From CAYRFQ01 sp964423615 (GTDB lineage: Bacteria; Planctomycetota; Planctomycetia; Gemmatales; Gemmataceae), in NCBI GenBank assembly GCA_964423615.1, contig CAYRFQ010000001.1:124001-188000 (forward strand): a stretch of 64,000 bases of DNA, written 5' to 3'. Below the pieces are notes generated by a model. The model was not told where the DNA came from, did no database searches, and saw only the letters and a program-made list of their open reading frames with translations. Of this stretch, positions 51,879 through 61,825 are shown piece by piece; position 1 is the first letter of the stretch, and each line of letters begins with the position of its first letter. A program made the position numbers and the translations under genes.

Positions 51879-52904
51879 ATGGACTGGTTCTGGAAATCGA
51901 GTTCGTCTTCCCCCACGAAGTACACTCCCTTCACAATTCCGTGTAATTGCGGTCACGTTTTGACTGGCACACGAAAAGCGACCCATCAAATTCTTGTGTG
52001 TCCAGCGTGTAAATCCAAACGTTTCGTGTTACCCCTGAGTCCGTTTTCGGAGATCATCCCACAACAAGAAACGTCCCAATCAACAACGAATTCCAAGGTT
52101 CCAAGTTTGTTTCTGGAGCGTGCCGCCATGGTCGGTATTGTCATTGTTTTTCTGGCGTTATTAACTGGTACAGTTGTGCCGTTATGCTTTCCAACCTCAT
52201 CCAGTACCAAACCTGCAAGCCAAGCCCCGAAGTTGACAACTGTCAAAGCCAAAAGAGCTATCCAAAAGCACCAACAACACGTCAAAGAATGCATCTCGAG
52301 AGGACAGTTTTACTTAGCTCAATCGCACCTCAAGACCATCGCCAACTTCCACAAGTATCACCCCGAATTCGTAGCCAACACTGGTACACTAGTCCATCAA
52401 CTTCGGGAACTCGCGATTTTTGCGGATTTGTTGGCCCCCGGTCTCGAAGACTTGCTCGACCAGGCCATCGATCTGGATAAAGATGACTGGGTCGAGACGT
52501 TGCGTAACCGATATCAGGGGAAAAGCGTCATCCTGGACACTTACCTGCGAGTGGAAGGTGGCACTCTGGTCAGTGATTATCGGATTTACGGCAAAGATAG
52601 ATGCGTTGCAACGATCCAAGTCCGTAACTTGGTCGCTCTGGAACGGTATTGTAAATCGCAGATCAAGCAGCAGGAAGGAGAGCCAGAACGGATCCGAGTT
52701 CTGTTCGGGGCTCGGCTGGAAGCTCTTGAACCGGTGGGTCCCAAAGTCTGGCGAATTCGCTTTGAACGCAAAAGCGGGGTCATTTTGACGAATTACGAGG
52801 CTCTGTTGGTTTGCTGCCCTGGCTCCGATGATCAAGCCACCGCGGCATGTATGCGACGCCAATGTGAATGGGTTCTAAGAGAGAAAAAAGGAGTTCCGGA
52901 ATAG
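51879..52904 (+). CDS. Zinc-ribbon single-pass membrane protein
   Basis: A 341-residue protein of unknown family. The N-terminus has a CxC...CxxC arrangement (PCNCGHVL, then CPACKSKRF), a likely zinc ribbon, followed by a membrane helix (about 83-104, MVGIVIVFLALLTGTVVPLC) and a soluble domain with TPR-like or helical character (HQQHVKECISRGQFYLAQSH). The C-terminal part is beta-rich. Topology suggests a cytoplasmic ribbon and an outer domain. Function cannot be assigned. Confidence 0.75.
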   Translation: MDWFWKSSSSSPTKYTPFTIPCNCGHVLTGTRKATHQILVCPACKSKRFVLPLSPFSEIIPQQETSQSTTNSKVPSLFLERAAMVGIVIVFLALLTGTVVPLCFPTSSSTKPASQAPKLTTVKAKRAIQKHQQHVKECISRGQFYLAQSHLKTIANFHKYHPEFVANTGTLVHQLRELAIFADLLAPGLEDLLDQAIDLDKDDWVETLRNRYQGKSVILDTYLRVEGGTLVSDYRIYGKDRCVATIQVRNLVALERYCKSQIKQQEGEPERIRVLFGARLEALEPVGPKVWRIRFERKSGVILTNYEALLVCCPGSDDQATAACMRRQCEWVLREKKGVPE

Positions 52905-52961
52905 GTCGGAGCCAATGGAAGGGTGGGCGAACCCCCACCCTGACTGCCGGTGCGCAGGTAG

Positions 52962-53837
52962 TTATTCCTCCCATAATTTCTTCGGAATTTGATCGACGAG
53001 ACGAATCATCATCTCACGATAATAGACTTCCGCCCCTTCTGATTGAATTTGCAGCTTTCCTTTGATGAGAGGGACGACCTTGCCATTGTCTCGTCGGCTT
53101 AATCCGCTCAGTCGCATGACGACTTTTCCGTTGACAATGTGAATGGCTTTATCATCAACGGCAAACACTTCGATGGTGTTCCACGAGCCATCGAATTTCT
53201 CGTAATCGCCGTCCTTGACGATATGACGACTGACACCCTTACTTGGTGCTCTGAACTTCATACCGCCTTTCTTGTAGTAGACCGTATTTCCCTTCTTGAT
53301 ACCCTCGACCGTGACGATTGCTGCACCCACCCCCCAGTAATCGCCACAATCGTGCTCTTGGATTTGGCACTCGTGAGACTCCAGCCAGTTCGACCCTCCT
53401 CTCCCATTGTGCTTGCCGACACAATGATAAAGCAAGCCACTATCGCGACGGGCGTTCTCGCGAGGAAACCATTTCTTTTTGCCCCACTTGAACTGGAGTT
53501 TGAGGTGATAGTTCCCGAACTCCTTTTTTGAAGTCAACGCGCCGAAGATTTCTCCTGAGATTCGAATAGCTGGTTTCCCTTCGAACTGCACGACGGTGTA
53601 AACCTTCTTGGGGTCTTTGTTCAAGCCGACAAGGGGGAGCCTCTGCTTTTGCCCTTTGGTGCGTGGGTATCCTAGCCATGTGTCCCAACCCTTCAGAGTC
53701 TTGCCGTCGAAGAGTGAAATCCATTCCGACTTTCGTTCTTGCTCTCCGAGTGAGGCGACCGTCTTTGGAGGGACCACCAGAGCAACAGACAGTGTCAGTG
53801 ACAACGCAATGACACACGAAAAAGAAAGTCTTTTCAT
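52962..53837 (-). CDS. DUF1080 exported protein, 3-keto-disaccharide hydrolase-like
   Basis: A 291-residue exported protein of the DUF1080 family, with a concanavalin-like jelly-roll. The hallmark WISLFDGKTLKGWDTWLGYP is near the mature N-terminus, and NYHLKLQFKWGKKKW, RDSGLLYHCVG and WLESHECQIQEHDCGDYWG follow. A signal peptide (VIALSLTLSVALVVPP) precedes. DUF1080 proteins are widespread in planctomycetes and often lie near sugar-degradation genes; some act on 3-keto sugars. The start is ATG 53837. Confidence 0.93.
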   Translation of the reverse strand: MKRLSFSCVIALSLTLSVALVVPPKTVASLGEQERKSEWISLFDGKTLKGWDTWLGYPRTKGQKQRLPLVGLNKDPKKVYTVVQFEGKPAIRISGEIFGALTSKKEFGNYHLKLQFKWGKKKWFPRENARRDSGLLYHCVGKHNGRGGSNWLESHECQIQEHDCGDYWGVGAAIVTVEGIKKGNTVYYKKGGMKFRAPSKGVSRHIVKDGDYEKFDGSWNTIEVFAVDDKAIHIVNGKVVMRLSGLSRRDNGKVVPLIKGKLQIQSEGAEVYYREMMIRLVDQIPKKLWEE

Positions 53838-54557
53838 GATGAAACCTCTTCGTGAAGTATTTGTGCGATTGACTTCGTGAAGTCAGCCTCACTCGAAAAT
53901 CGAGTTCTCGGTTGCGTTTCGAGTTGGAGGGCATTGCGAATGGTTGTAGTCACCTGTGGTGGTGTGTCCGTTGTCGTGGAGTGAGAGGCGGCTATGTGTC
54001 AGGGGCTCACCCATTCTCTATTTTGTGTGCCCTTGATCGGCTGTGCCTTCGCTTGTCACGAATTCGGAGATCACCGCAAACCGCCCTAACAGGCTATCAT
54101 TCTTATAGTATCGCTCCAATGTATGTTGGATTCGGTTCCAGTTCCGACCCGGAGAAGATCTGGTCACCCAAGACCATGTAACTTTCTGACTAATTTGGAC
54201 GCCAACGAGTTTTTTGTTATCAACAATTACTCGGAAGTACAAACATGGCAACTGATTCTGTGCTCGAACAATCCCGTCGACGATTTGTCCGCCGACGGCC
54301 ACAAGTGGGGGACAATTTGTTTGCCGTGATCCGGCTGTCGCAGAGGGTGATCAGAACTTTGCGTGGTCTCTGCTGGACTTTTCACAGTCGGGAATTCAGC
54401 TCATTGTACCGCAGAGGTGGTCGATAGGTCACCAATTGATTGTCGAACTGCGTGACACAGGGTACATCGGCCCCTTTGCAGCGTAAATCGAAATTGTTAC
54501 ATTTTATGTAGATGAATCCGTTGGACCTTTTGCTCTAACTTCAAGGAGGCCAAGACC
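53838..54557. other. Intergenic region, 720 bp
   Basis: No gene that I can support. A short Arg-rich frame at 54245-54427 shows no known domain. The transposase relic begins at the end of this stretch. Confidence 0.4.
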
Positions 54558-54957
54558 GTGGCCAACAAGCCACTGACCCCCGGAGCACTCCAAACTATCA
54601 CCGAATTGGCCAAAGGGTGAGGAAAAATTGTTCTCCGCCGTGTTTACGGCGAGCAAGGTCCTGGGTTGGATATCGGATCTGACCCAAATGGAACAAATCG
54701 CCACAGCCGCAGCCAAAGGACTCATTGCCGGAACGCTCGAACAAGCCACAGCTCAGCAAGCCGAACAAATCCCCCAAGAACATCCTTGTCCAAAGTGTCA
54801 ACGACTGTGTTCGCTCAAAACAGAACCTCGCGCTGTGATCGCTCAAGGCGTAACGTTCTGCCATCAAGAACCGAAAGGCTATTGCCCGACTTGTCGTCGG
54901 GATTTTTTTCCTCAGAGGCCACTTCTCGGACACCCTCCTCGGGAGCGATTGGAATAG
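54558..54957 (+). pseudogene. Truncated ISKra4-type transposase fragment
   Basis: Reading through two lesions restores an ISKra4-family transposase N-terminus. From GTG 54558 (AAGGAGG eight bases upstream) the frame reads NKPLTPGALQTITELAKG, hits a TGA where Trp is expected, continues GKIVLRRVYGEQGPGLDIG, then shifts by one base near 54677 into LTQMEQIATAAAKGLIAGTL. The zinc-type cysteines follow (PCPKCQRLC, CPTCRRDFFP). It stops at 54957, so the catalytic part is missing. No inverted repeats marking an element were found. Confidence 0.8.
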
Positions 54958-55148
54958 TGAATTCACTTTGAGCTCCACGCCTGGAGATTGATCACCCAAT
55001 CGACGTGCCGCATCCTTCTCACTTCCTAGGCACAGACTCACATCGACTTGCCGTTTGTTGGTTTCAACCGTTCTGCGTTCGTATGGCTCATTTTACGGTG
55101 CGGTTTTCGATCGAACGGCTGACTTCGTCCTGAAATCTTCGAACCGAT

Positions 55149-55823
55149 TTATTTCTTCGCTTGGGCCATCAACAGAGACACCTCGTCCTGAACGCTACTG
55201 CTTGAAGCGGTGTTGTACTTCTCTTCCAGGCTGGTAGGTCCGGAGGAAACGGTGGCCATTTCTTCGAGGGCTTCGGCTTCGGTTTCTTCTTGATCGACAG
55301 CTTTTTGTAGATCGTCGAGTTCGGCCAACGGACCTTCGCTTCCAAAGTCGCTGGCAGCATCGGCGAGTTCTTTGCGGACTTGGGCTCCCTCATGCCGAGC
55401 TACAAGTTGGGAATAGTTGGCCTTGGCCTTTGCGACTTTAGCGATGGCTGTTTGGACTTGTTTGCGGAGTTGGTCGACGATTTGCTCGTTTCGCTGATAT
55501 TGCTTTTGTTTTTCTTGCATTACTTGCTCGGCCCTCTGCTTGGCCTCGATGGCTTGGGTCACGTCTGCCTCGTTTCCGGCGGCAGCAGCCTTCCTTGCAA
55601 TCGTCATCCACTTATCGACTTCTCGTTGTTGAGTGTCGATTTCTCGCTCCAGCTGCTTATTGACGGCGATGAACTTGGCGACCTTGGATTGAAATTGTCT
55701 CACTCGTTTCTCACTATCTTCGATTGCAAATTTTCCGTCACGAATGGGATTGGCCAGAGCTTCCGCAGCTTGATCCTTTTTCCCACGAAACCAGTTCGAG
55801 ATAGACTTGAAGAGGCTTGGCAT
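55149..55823 (-). CDS. PspA/IM30 family membrane-associated protein
   Basis: A 224-residue helical protein of the PspA/Vipp1 type, which binds and stabilises membranes under stress. The starting segment LFKSISNWFRGKKDQAAEAL is an amphipathic helix, then FAIEDSEKRVRQFQSKVAKF and a long coiled coil of about 150 residues (EREIDTQQREVDKWMTIARK) with the family arrangement. The tail is disordered. No psp partner genes are adjacent. Family assignment is by pattern, not alignment. Confidence 0.85.
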   Translation of the reverse strand: MPSLFKSISNWFRGKKDQAAEALANPIRDGKFAIEDSEKRVRQFQSKVAKFIAVNKQLEREIDTQQREVDKWMTIARKAAAAGNEADVTQAIEAKQRAEQVMQEKQKQYQRNEQIVDQLRKQVQTAIAKVAKAKANYSQLVARHEGAQVRKELADAASDFGSEGPLAELDDLQKAVDQEETEAEALEEMATVSSGPTSLEEKYNTASSSSVQDEVSLLMAQAKK

Positions 55824-56224
55824 GGCTGTCGGATTCCTTTATGTCTAGTTGCCCAGGACACGTTTGAGGATCGGTGGTCCAACGTATGTTAGAGGAGGTC
55901 TGGAGCCATCTTTTCCACCGTGCCGAGACTCTCGCTTGCGCTTCGGTGGTGTCGGCGGTTGTTATTGGGTTCGTTTGTACGCTCCGACCCTTGCCTTTGT
56001 ATCGGATTAGTATAGACGTGAATCACTCCGGTAACAATTCTTCCACAGAAGATGTTGTTGAGTGGCAAAGAAGTGTCGTACCAAAGAACGTGCCCACTGG
56101 CGAAACCCATGCTTTTATTGAAAAGAATAGCAGGGCCAGAATTCTTGTCTGATTCTCAACCGAAAAACGCCCTAATCAAAGGACGGGATCACTGACCTTG
56201 AGGTGAGAAACGCAAGATTTTGTT
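55824..56224. other. Intergenic region, 401 bp
   Basis: No gene recognised. An open frame at 55874-56152 lacks a good ribosome site and any domain I know. Confidence 0.35.
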
Positions 56225-57067
56225 TCAGCGGTATCGTCTCCTCCGGTCAGAGCTTGAGGAGCGTTGACTCGCTTGCTCGTTCTTTTGAACAATGCGTTCT
56301 TGATGTCGCACGATTTCGTCCGGGGTGATGAGTCCGTCTGAGTTACAGTCTAACTCAAGGAATTTGCTCACGGGTTGCCCAGTCTTCCGCCATTCGTAGA
56401 GACCTACTTGGCCGTCCTTGTCGATATCATTTTCGGTATACCAGTTCATGATATCTTTCGGCAGTTTTCCGATTGCGAAAACGGTAGGTCGAGTGGGATC
56501 GACTTCCTCAATGACGATGCGTCGGGCAACTCCGGCCTTACTGGGCCTTTTCGGATTGGTCTGTTGGTCGTTTCCACGCCTGCGAAGGGTATTCGTTTGG
56601 TAAGCGATGACGTAGGCTTCGGCTTCCGAGCGGTTGATCTTTCCGTCGCCATTCTTGTCGAACTGCTTGTAATGGAAACGTTTGAGCCTTTCGGACATTT
56701 CGCTTACGTCGAGTTGGCCATCCCTGTTTTTGTCTTGTTTATCAAAATATTCCTTGGTTTTGACTTTTGCTCGTTTGACGATCCGATCGTAGTTGGCCTT
56801 TTTTCGAAATTTGAAGTAGCGGAAAAATTGCTCCTTGTTCATCGTCTTTTCGGAGAATCCCGTTTCTTTCTTGAATTCCTCGAAGTAGGCCCATCCCTTC
56901 AAATGAGCGACTATGACTGTCCCTTTGCCTTTGGACATGAAGTCGAAATATCGTTGTTCGATGGATCGGTTGTCTGATCCACGCCTTCGTTGGGCCGTGG
57001 CCTGGGGAGTCAAGACACCGATCACAACTAAAGCAAGAAGGATCGTGAACGATAATCGGTAGCGCAT
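56225..57067 (-). CDS. Exported EF-hand protein
   Basis: A 280-residue exported protein with signal peptide (LSFTILLALVVIGVLTPQATA) and four EF-hand calcium loops: DKNRDGQLDVSE, DKNGDGKINRSE, DIDKDGQVGLYE and DCNSDGLITPDE. The loops are spread along the chain with helical linkers, and the C-terminus is Ser/Arg-rich. Calcium binding is likely; no enzyme domain is seen. I chose ATG 57067 because it precedes the signal sequence directly; the earlier TTG at 57082 adds only five residues. Confidence 0.88.
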   Translation of the reverse strand: MRYRLSFTILLALVVIGVLTPQATAQRRRGSDNRSIEQRYFDFMSKGKGTVIVAHLKGWAYFEEFKKETGFSEKTMNKEQFFRYFKFRKKANYDRIVKRAKVKTKEYFDKQDKNRDGQLDVSEMSERLKRFHYKQFDKNGDGKINRSEAEAYVIAYQTNTLRRRGNDQQTNPKRPSKAGVARRIVIEEVDPTRPTVFAIGKLPKDIMNWYTENDIDKDGQVGLYEWRKTGQPVSKFLELDCNSDGLITPDEIVRHQERIVQKNEQASQRSSSSDRRRRYR

Positions 57068-57346
57068 TTGGATTGTTCCCAAGATTCATTGAGAGGGATA
57101 ATTCTTGGAAGATTTCAGGTCATACATCGGTATGACCTTTCACAAAGAATCGATTCCTATGAGAAATCTGCAGCCAAGCAGGTTCCGAAGACCGCGTAGA
57201 TACTCAAACATACTTGGCCTCGGACTGACTTGTTGTTACCGTGAATCGCCTATGTTACGTTAGTTGAATACGTTACGTGCTCGATTCGATGGGCTTCGCG
57301 GAGTTGTCCGTTGTGTCAGGCCAAGTTCTTTCTCTCCCAAAGACCC

Positions 57347-58495
57347 ATGCGAACCACCCTCGTACTCCTTGTTACCTTATGCGTTGCCGAGCGTAGTTCC
57401 TTTGCGGAAACTGGTCCGAAACAGAAACCTGATGGTCCTTCCCAGGTTGATGTGTTTGTCAGCGGTGAAGGTAGTTACCATACGTACCGCATCCCGGCCA
57501 TTATAGTTTCAAAAAAGGATACCTTGTTGGCGTTCTGTGAAGGACGAAAGCAGGGTCGAGGTGATGCCGGAAACATTGATTTGTTGGTTTCTCGTTCCAC
57601 AGATGGCGGAAAAACATGGGCAAACCCGCAAGTTGTGTGGAATGACAAGGGAAACACGTGTGGCAACCCTTGTCCGGTAGTCGATCAACAAACAGGAACG
57701 ATTTGGTTAGTGATGACGTGGAATCTTGGATCGGACCATGAACGCCAAATCATGGCCGGTCGCAGCAAAGACGTCCGGCACGTGTATGTCACCCATTCCA
57801 AGGACGATGGGAAGACGTGGGCCGAACCGAAGAAAATCACCACATCCATTCGTCAACCGCACTGGCGCTGGTATGCCACAGGTCCTGGCAACGCGATTCA
57901 ATTGACGCGGGGAAAGCACAAAGGTCGTTTACTCATCCCCGCGAATCACTCGGACCATTCCGATCCGAAAAAGCATCCCTACCGGAGTCATGTCTTTTGG
58001 TCTGACGACCACGGCAAAACCTGGCAACTCGGCGGTATCCACGAACATCGCACCAATGAATCCGCCGTCGTCGAGAGAAAGGATGGTTCCGTTTTACAAG
58101 CCATGCGTTCTTATCATGGCAAGAATCGTCGTGCAATGGCAGTGAGCCAGAACGGTGGAAAGTCGTGGGGTAAGGTCTACCTTGATGAAGCGTTGGATAC
58201 GCCGGTTTGCCAGGCCAGCATCCAACGATATTCGTGGCCCGAAGAAAAAGAGAAAGGGAGCAAAAGCCGAATCCTGTTCTCCAGCCCGAAAGGTCGAAGT
58301 CGCTCCCGATTGACCGTGTGGCTCAGCTATGACGAAGGCGAGACCTGGCCCGTTCATCGGCTGATTTACAAGGGAGCTGCGGCGTATTCCAACTTAGTCG
58401 TAATGCCTAACGGACAGATCGGCGTTCTGTATGAGAAGGATGGCTATCGGCGGATTTCTCTGGCGATGTTCCCGCTGGAATGGTTAGAGAGGTAA
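57347..58495 (+). CDS. Exported BNR sialidase-type protein
   Basis: A 382-residue secreted protein with the sialidase/neuraminidase six-bladed fold. The catalytic RIP motif is YRIPAIIVSKKDTLLAFCEG, and Asp-box repeats SxDxGxxW appear five times (SRSTDGGKTWAN, SKDDGKTWAEP, SDDHGKTWQLG, SQNGGKSWGK, SYDEGETWPV). Other expected residues include Arg in LQAMRSYHG. ATG 57347 with a signal peptide (TTLVLLVTLCVAERSSFA) is preferred to the TTG at 57311. It may release sialic acids or similar terminal sugars; exact specificity is unknown. Confidence 0.92.
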   Translation: MRTTLVLLVTLCVAERSSFAETGPKQKPDGPSQVDVFVSGEGSYHTYRIPAIIVSKKDTLLAFCEGRKQGRGDAGNIDLLVSRSTDGGKTWANPQVVWNDKGNTCGNPCPVVDQQTGTIWLVMTWNLGSDHERQIMAGRSKDVRHVYVTHSKDDGKTWAEPKKITTSIRQPHWRWYATGPGNAIQLTRGKHKGRLLIPANHSDHSDPKKHPYRSHVFWSDDHGKTWQLGGIHEHRTNESAVVERKDGSVLQAMRSYHGKNRRAMAVSQNGGKSWGKVYLDEALDTPVCQASIQRYSWPEEKEKGSKSRILFSSPKGRSRSRLTVWLSYDEGETWPVHRLIYKGAAAYSNLVVMPNGQIGVLYEKDGYRRISLAMFPLEWLER

Positions 58496-58544
58496 CGATG
58501 GTGGAAACAGTAAGCGTGTATGGCTGTCGTTGTGAACTGTTTTG

Positions 58545-60569
58545 TTAGGCCACTTTGCGTTGAAACTGAGCTTCATGGAGAGATTCATAAACGGCACATC
58601 CAGCGAGGAGTTCTTGATGGGTTCCAACGGATTCGATCCGACCTTGTTCAAGAACGACGATCCGATCGGCGATCTCGAGGGTGTTGAGCCGATGGGTAAT
58701 CACGAATGTCGTACGGTTCTTCATGAACTCACGCAACACCCTATGGATTTCCGATTCGCTGAGGGCATCGGCTTGGTTCGTGAACTCGTCGAGAATTAAA
58801 ATGCTCGGATCGCGAAGGAACGCACGGGCCAGCGCGATTCGTTGTCGCAATCCACCTGAAAAAATTCTTCCGGCTTCTCCGACGCGAGTGTCGTATCCTT
58901 CGGGGAGACTCGCGATGTAACTGTGAACGAACGCTTGGTGGGCCGCCTTTTCGACTTGTTCGCGGGTCGCTCGTCGATGGCCGTAGGCAATATTGTTGTG
59001 GATCGTGTCGTCAAAGAGTGTGGTTTCTTGCGTCACCAAACTGATTTGTTGCCGCAGACTGCGTAAGTTGGCATCCCGGATGTTAATCCCGTCGATGAAG
59101 ATCGACCCATGATCTGGGTCGTAAAAACGGGGCAGCAAACCAAGCAAAGTCGTTTTGCCCGACCCGTTCTTTCCGACGATGGCAATCGTTTCGCCGTGTT
59201 TTACCTCCAAGTTGATCATCGTTAGTGTGGGGCGGTTCGGTTCGTAGGAGAAACATACGTCACGGAATTGAATGTTTTCGGAATGTCTCGCGAGTATGGG
59301 ACCGTTGGTGTTCTTCTGTATTTCCGATTCCATGTCCGAAATGTGGAAGATTCGGTCCGCAGCTGCGGCTCCCGACTGGAGACGGGTGTAAACGTTCGAA
59401 AGCCGTCGTACCGGATCTGCAATGGCCGCTAAAAGAACATAGAGTTGCAATAGGGATTCCGAATCCATGGGCTGTTGGAGCATCCGCATTCCAAGGATGT
59501 GGGTCTCGCCGTTGAGCACCAAATACGCCCCGACGAGGAGTGCTCCTACGACGGAAGCTATACCCAGGAACTCGATGACTGGCCCGGAGAGTGAGTCGAG
59601 CAGCACGACCTTCATGACTCGCTTGTAGTAATCTCTGGTCGCGATCGAAAACTTTCTTCGTTCGTAAGGCTCCATCGTGAACGCCTTGACGACGCGAATT
59701 CCCTGGAAGGATTCCTGGAGTAATTTGTAAATGTTCGACATCCGTTCGAGTAACCGACGCGTCGCCCGCTTCATCGTTCGCCCGATCTTGGTCAAAACGA
59801 AAAGGGCCACGGGTACGATCACGAGGAACATCAACGTCAGTTGCCAACTGATCCAACACGCGACGACGACACAACCGATTGCACGAAGCGGTTCGGCGAT
59901 GACTTTCCCGAAGAGGGTCTTCATTCCCGCCCCGAGCATGTCCACGTCACCGGTGAAGCGGGCCATGAGTTCGTGTGTGCCCTTCTCTCCGAAATGACGA
60001 ACGTCGAGGTTGATTACCTTCCGATAGAAGGAATTGCGTAGGTCGAACTGACTCAAGCCCACGACGTTCCCGACCAGAAATTCTTGTCCGAATTCGAAGA
60101 AGCCCTTGAGGGCAACACCAACCACGACGAGTCCGAGGACCCAGACGAGCGTCAGGAATCGGTCCGTCGGGAAGAATGTGTCGATGTATTTTTTGCCCAA
60201 TTGGTAGCGGTAAAGGGTGTGTCGATCGGCTTCTAATCGAGTCTCGATTCGTGCCAGTTGTGCGGACGCTTTTCGATACGAGTTGGCCTTATCTTTATCT
60301 TTTTCGGCCATCTCCTCGTACTTCTGGGCGACCTTCGTCCAAGCGATAATTTGTTTGTTCTCTTGGTCGATGCGGCTTTGCGTCTCCGAGATTTCGGCGT
60401 CGACCCACTGTTGAAGATTTTTGTCGGAACTTATGATCTTCAGGACCGGATAAATGGCCGTGAAGTTGAGACTCCAAAACATGGCCGCAAGAAATGCGCA
60501 GGAGATCGACAGGACCAACCGGTATCGGTACGGCCAAGCAAATTTCAGGGCTCGAATGAAGTTCTTCAT
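58545..60569 (-). CDS. ABC exporter (MsbA-like) with extracytoplasmic coiled coil
   Basis: A 674-residue half-transporter with fused membrane and ATPase domains. TM1 lies near 16-45; a predicted coiled-coil insertion of about 75 residues (KVAQKYEEMAEKDKDKANSY, RKASAQLARIETRLEADRHT) then separates it from TM2 (about 138-160). The nucleotide domain has Walker A IVGKNGSGKTTLLG, Q-loop SLVTQETTLFDD, signature IFSGGLRQRIALARA, Walker B ILILDEFTNQADAL and H-loop FVITHRLNTL. All elements are intact. MsbA-like lipid or drug export is the family expectation. Confidence 0.92.
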   Translation of the reverse strand: MKNFIRALKFAWPYRYRLVLSISCAFLAAMFWSLNFTAIYPVLKIISSDKNLQQWVDAEISETQSRIDQENKQIIAWTKVAQKYEEMAEKDKDKANSYRKASAQLARIETRLEADRHTLYRYQLGKKYIDTFFPTDRFLTLVWVLGLVVVGVALKGFFEFGQEFLVGNVVGLSQFDLRNSFYRKVINLDVRHFGEKGTHELMARFTGDVDMLGAGMKTLFGKVIAEPLRAIGCVVVACWISWQLTLMFLVIVPVALFVLTKIGRTMKRATRRLLERMSNIYKLLQESFQGIRVVKAFTMEPYERRKFSIATRDYYKRVMKVVLLDSLSGPVIEFLGIASVVGALLVGAYLVLNGETHILGMRMLQQPMDSESLLQLYVLLAAIADPVRRLSNVYTRLQSGAAAADRIFHISDMESEIQKNTNGPILARHSENIQFRDVCFSYEPNRPTLTMINLEVKHGETIAIVGKNGSGKTTLLGLLPRFYDPDHGSIFIDGINIRDANLRSLRQQISLVTQETTLFDDTIHNNIAYGHRRATREQVEKAAHQAFVHSYIASLPEGYDTRVGEAGRIFSGGLRQRIALARAFLRDPSILILDEFTNQADALSESEIHRVLREFMKNRTTFVITHRLNTLEIADRIVVLEQGRIESVGTHQELLAGCAVYESLHEAQFQRKVA

Positions 60570-60755
60570 GGACCGGTTCCGCCCCGAGAGATCAGTTCTT
60601 CTCCCGGCGTGTTCAAGGGTGTGGGATGAACTATTCTATTCCAGATCGGGGTTATAAATGATTGTCAAATACGGAACAAGGTGGTTTATCATCGGGGTGC
60701 TCGTGTGGATTGTCGGAAGCGGTTTGTGCGTAGGTGGCAGCCAGCACTGGGACTC

Positions 60756-61682
60756 ATGACAATTGACGTCGAGCAACTTGTTCTCCAGACAGGCCTCGGA
60801 ACTGGAATTTTAACGCGAGATACGACCTTGAAAAACACAGCCATACTATTGGTCGATTGCCCGGACCGGAAGGGAATCGTTGCCGCCATCAGCGACTTTC
60901 TCTATCGCCACGACGCGAACATCCTTCATGCTGACCAACACCAAGATTTTGAACGCCAACTTTTCTTGATGCGTGTCGAGTGGGACTTGACTGATTTTGA
61001 TCTTTCGATCGAGGAGTTACATCGACAGTTCACGCCCATCGCCGAGCGGTTCCAAATGCGTTGGAAATTGGAACTATCGACGAAACCACATCGTGTGGCT
61101 TTGTTCGTGTCGAAGTTTGATCATTGCTTGGTTGACTTACTCTATCGACACAGGACGGGTGAGCTGCTTTGCGAAATTCCGATCATCGTTAGTAATCATC
61201 TGGACGCCAAACACTGGGCGGATTTCTATCAAATCCCGTATCACCATTTTTACATCAACCGCGAGAACAAGGCTGATATCGAGAAACAACAGCTCGAGTT
61301 GTTGATCCAACATGACATCGACTTGGTCGTGATGGCTCGTTACATGCAGATTCTCACAGACCATTTTGTTTCCCACTACCCCCAACGAATCATCAATGTC
61401 CATCATTCGTTTCTCCCTGCGTTCACTGGAGCCAAGCCATACCATCGTGCCTTCGAACGCGGTGTCAAGTTGATTGGTGCGACGAGCCACTACGCGACTG
61501 CCGATTTGGACGAAGGGCCCATCATCGAGCAAGATGTGGAACGAATTTCCCATCGGGATGGATTGAAAGAACTTATTCAGAAAGGACGTGATCTAGAAAA
61601 AGTAGTTCTCTCGCGTGCTGTCCATTGGCATCTGGATCATCGTATTTTGGTGTCGGATCGCAAGACAGTGATATTTGATTAG
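60756..61682 (+). CDS. purU: Formyltetrahydrofolate deformylase
   Basis: Converts 10-formyl-THF to THF and formate. The N-terminal ACT domain starts AILLVDCPDRKGIVAAISDF and the formyltransferase domain has PIIVSNHLDAKHWADFYQIP, VVMARYMQILTDHFVSHYPQ, the catalytic region INVHHSFLPAFTGAKPYHRA, and ATSHYATADLDEGPIIEQD. These match PurU more than PurN. The start is unsure: ATG 60756 gives 308 residues, TTG 60828 gives 284, close to E. coli PurU, and GTG 60681 opens the frame. Gene stands alone. Confidence 0.93.
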   Translation: MTIDVEQLVLQTGLGTGILTRDTTLKNTAILLVDCPDRKGIVAAISDFLYRHDANILHADQHQDFERQLFLMRVEWDLTDFDLSIEELHRQFTPIAERFQMRWKLELSTKPHRVALFVSKFDHCLVDLLYRHRTGELLCEIPIIVSNHLDAKHWADFYQIPYHHFYINRENKADIEKQQLELLIQHDIDLVVMARYMQILTDHFVSHYPQRIINVHHSFLPAFTGAKPYHRAFERGVKLIGATSHYATADLDEGPIIEQDVERISHRDGLKELIQKGRDLEKVVLSRAVHWHLDHRILVSDRKTVIFD

Positions 61683-61825
61683 GAGTAGTGGCGAGGATAG
61701 AGCGACATTGAGGCAAACGCAAGACGGGGTTCGTTTGAGGCCGCATTGCATTTCGTGGGTAACCAGCCGAACTTAGGTTGAGTTGGGCTTTCGGCCGAGC
61801 GGACGGTCACTTGATCCGACTCCTG

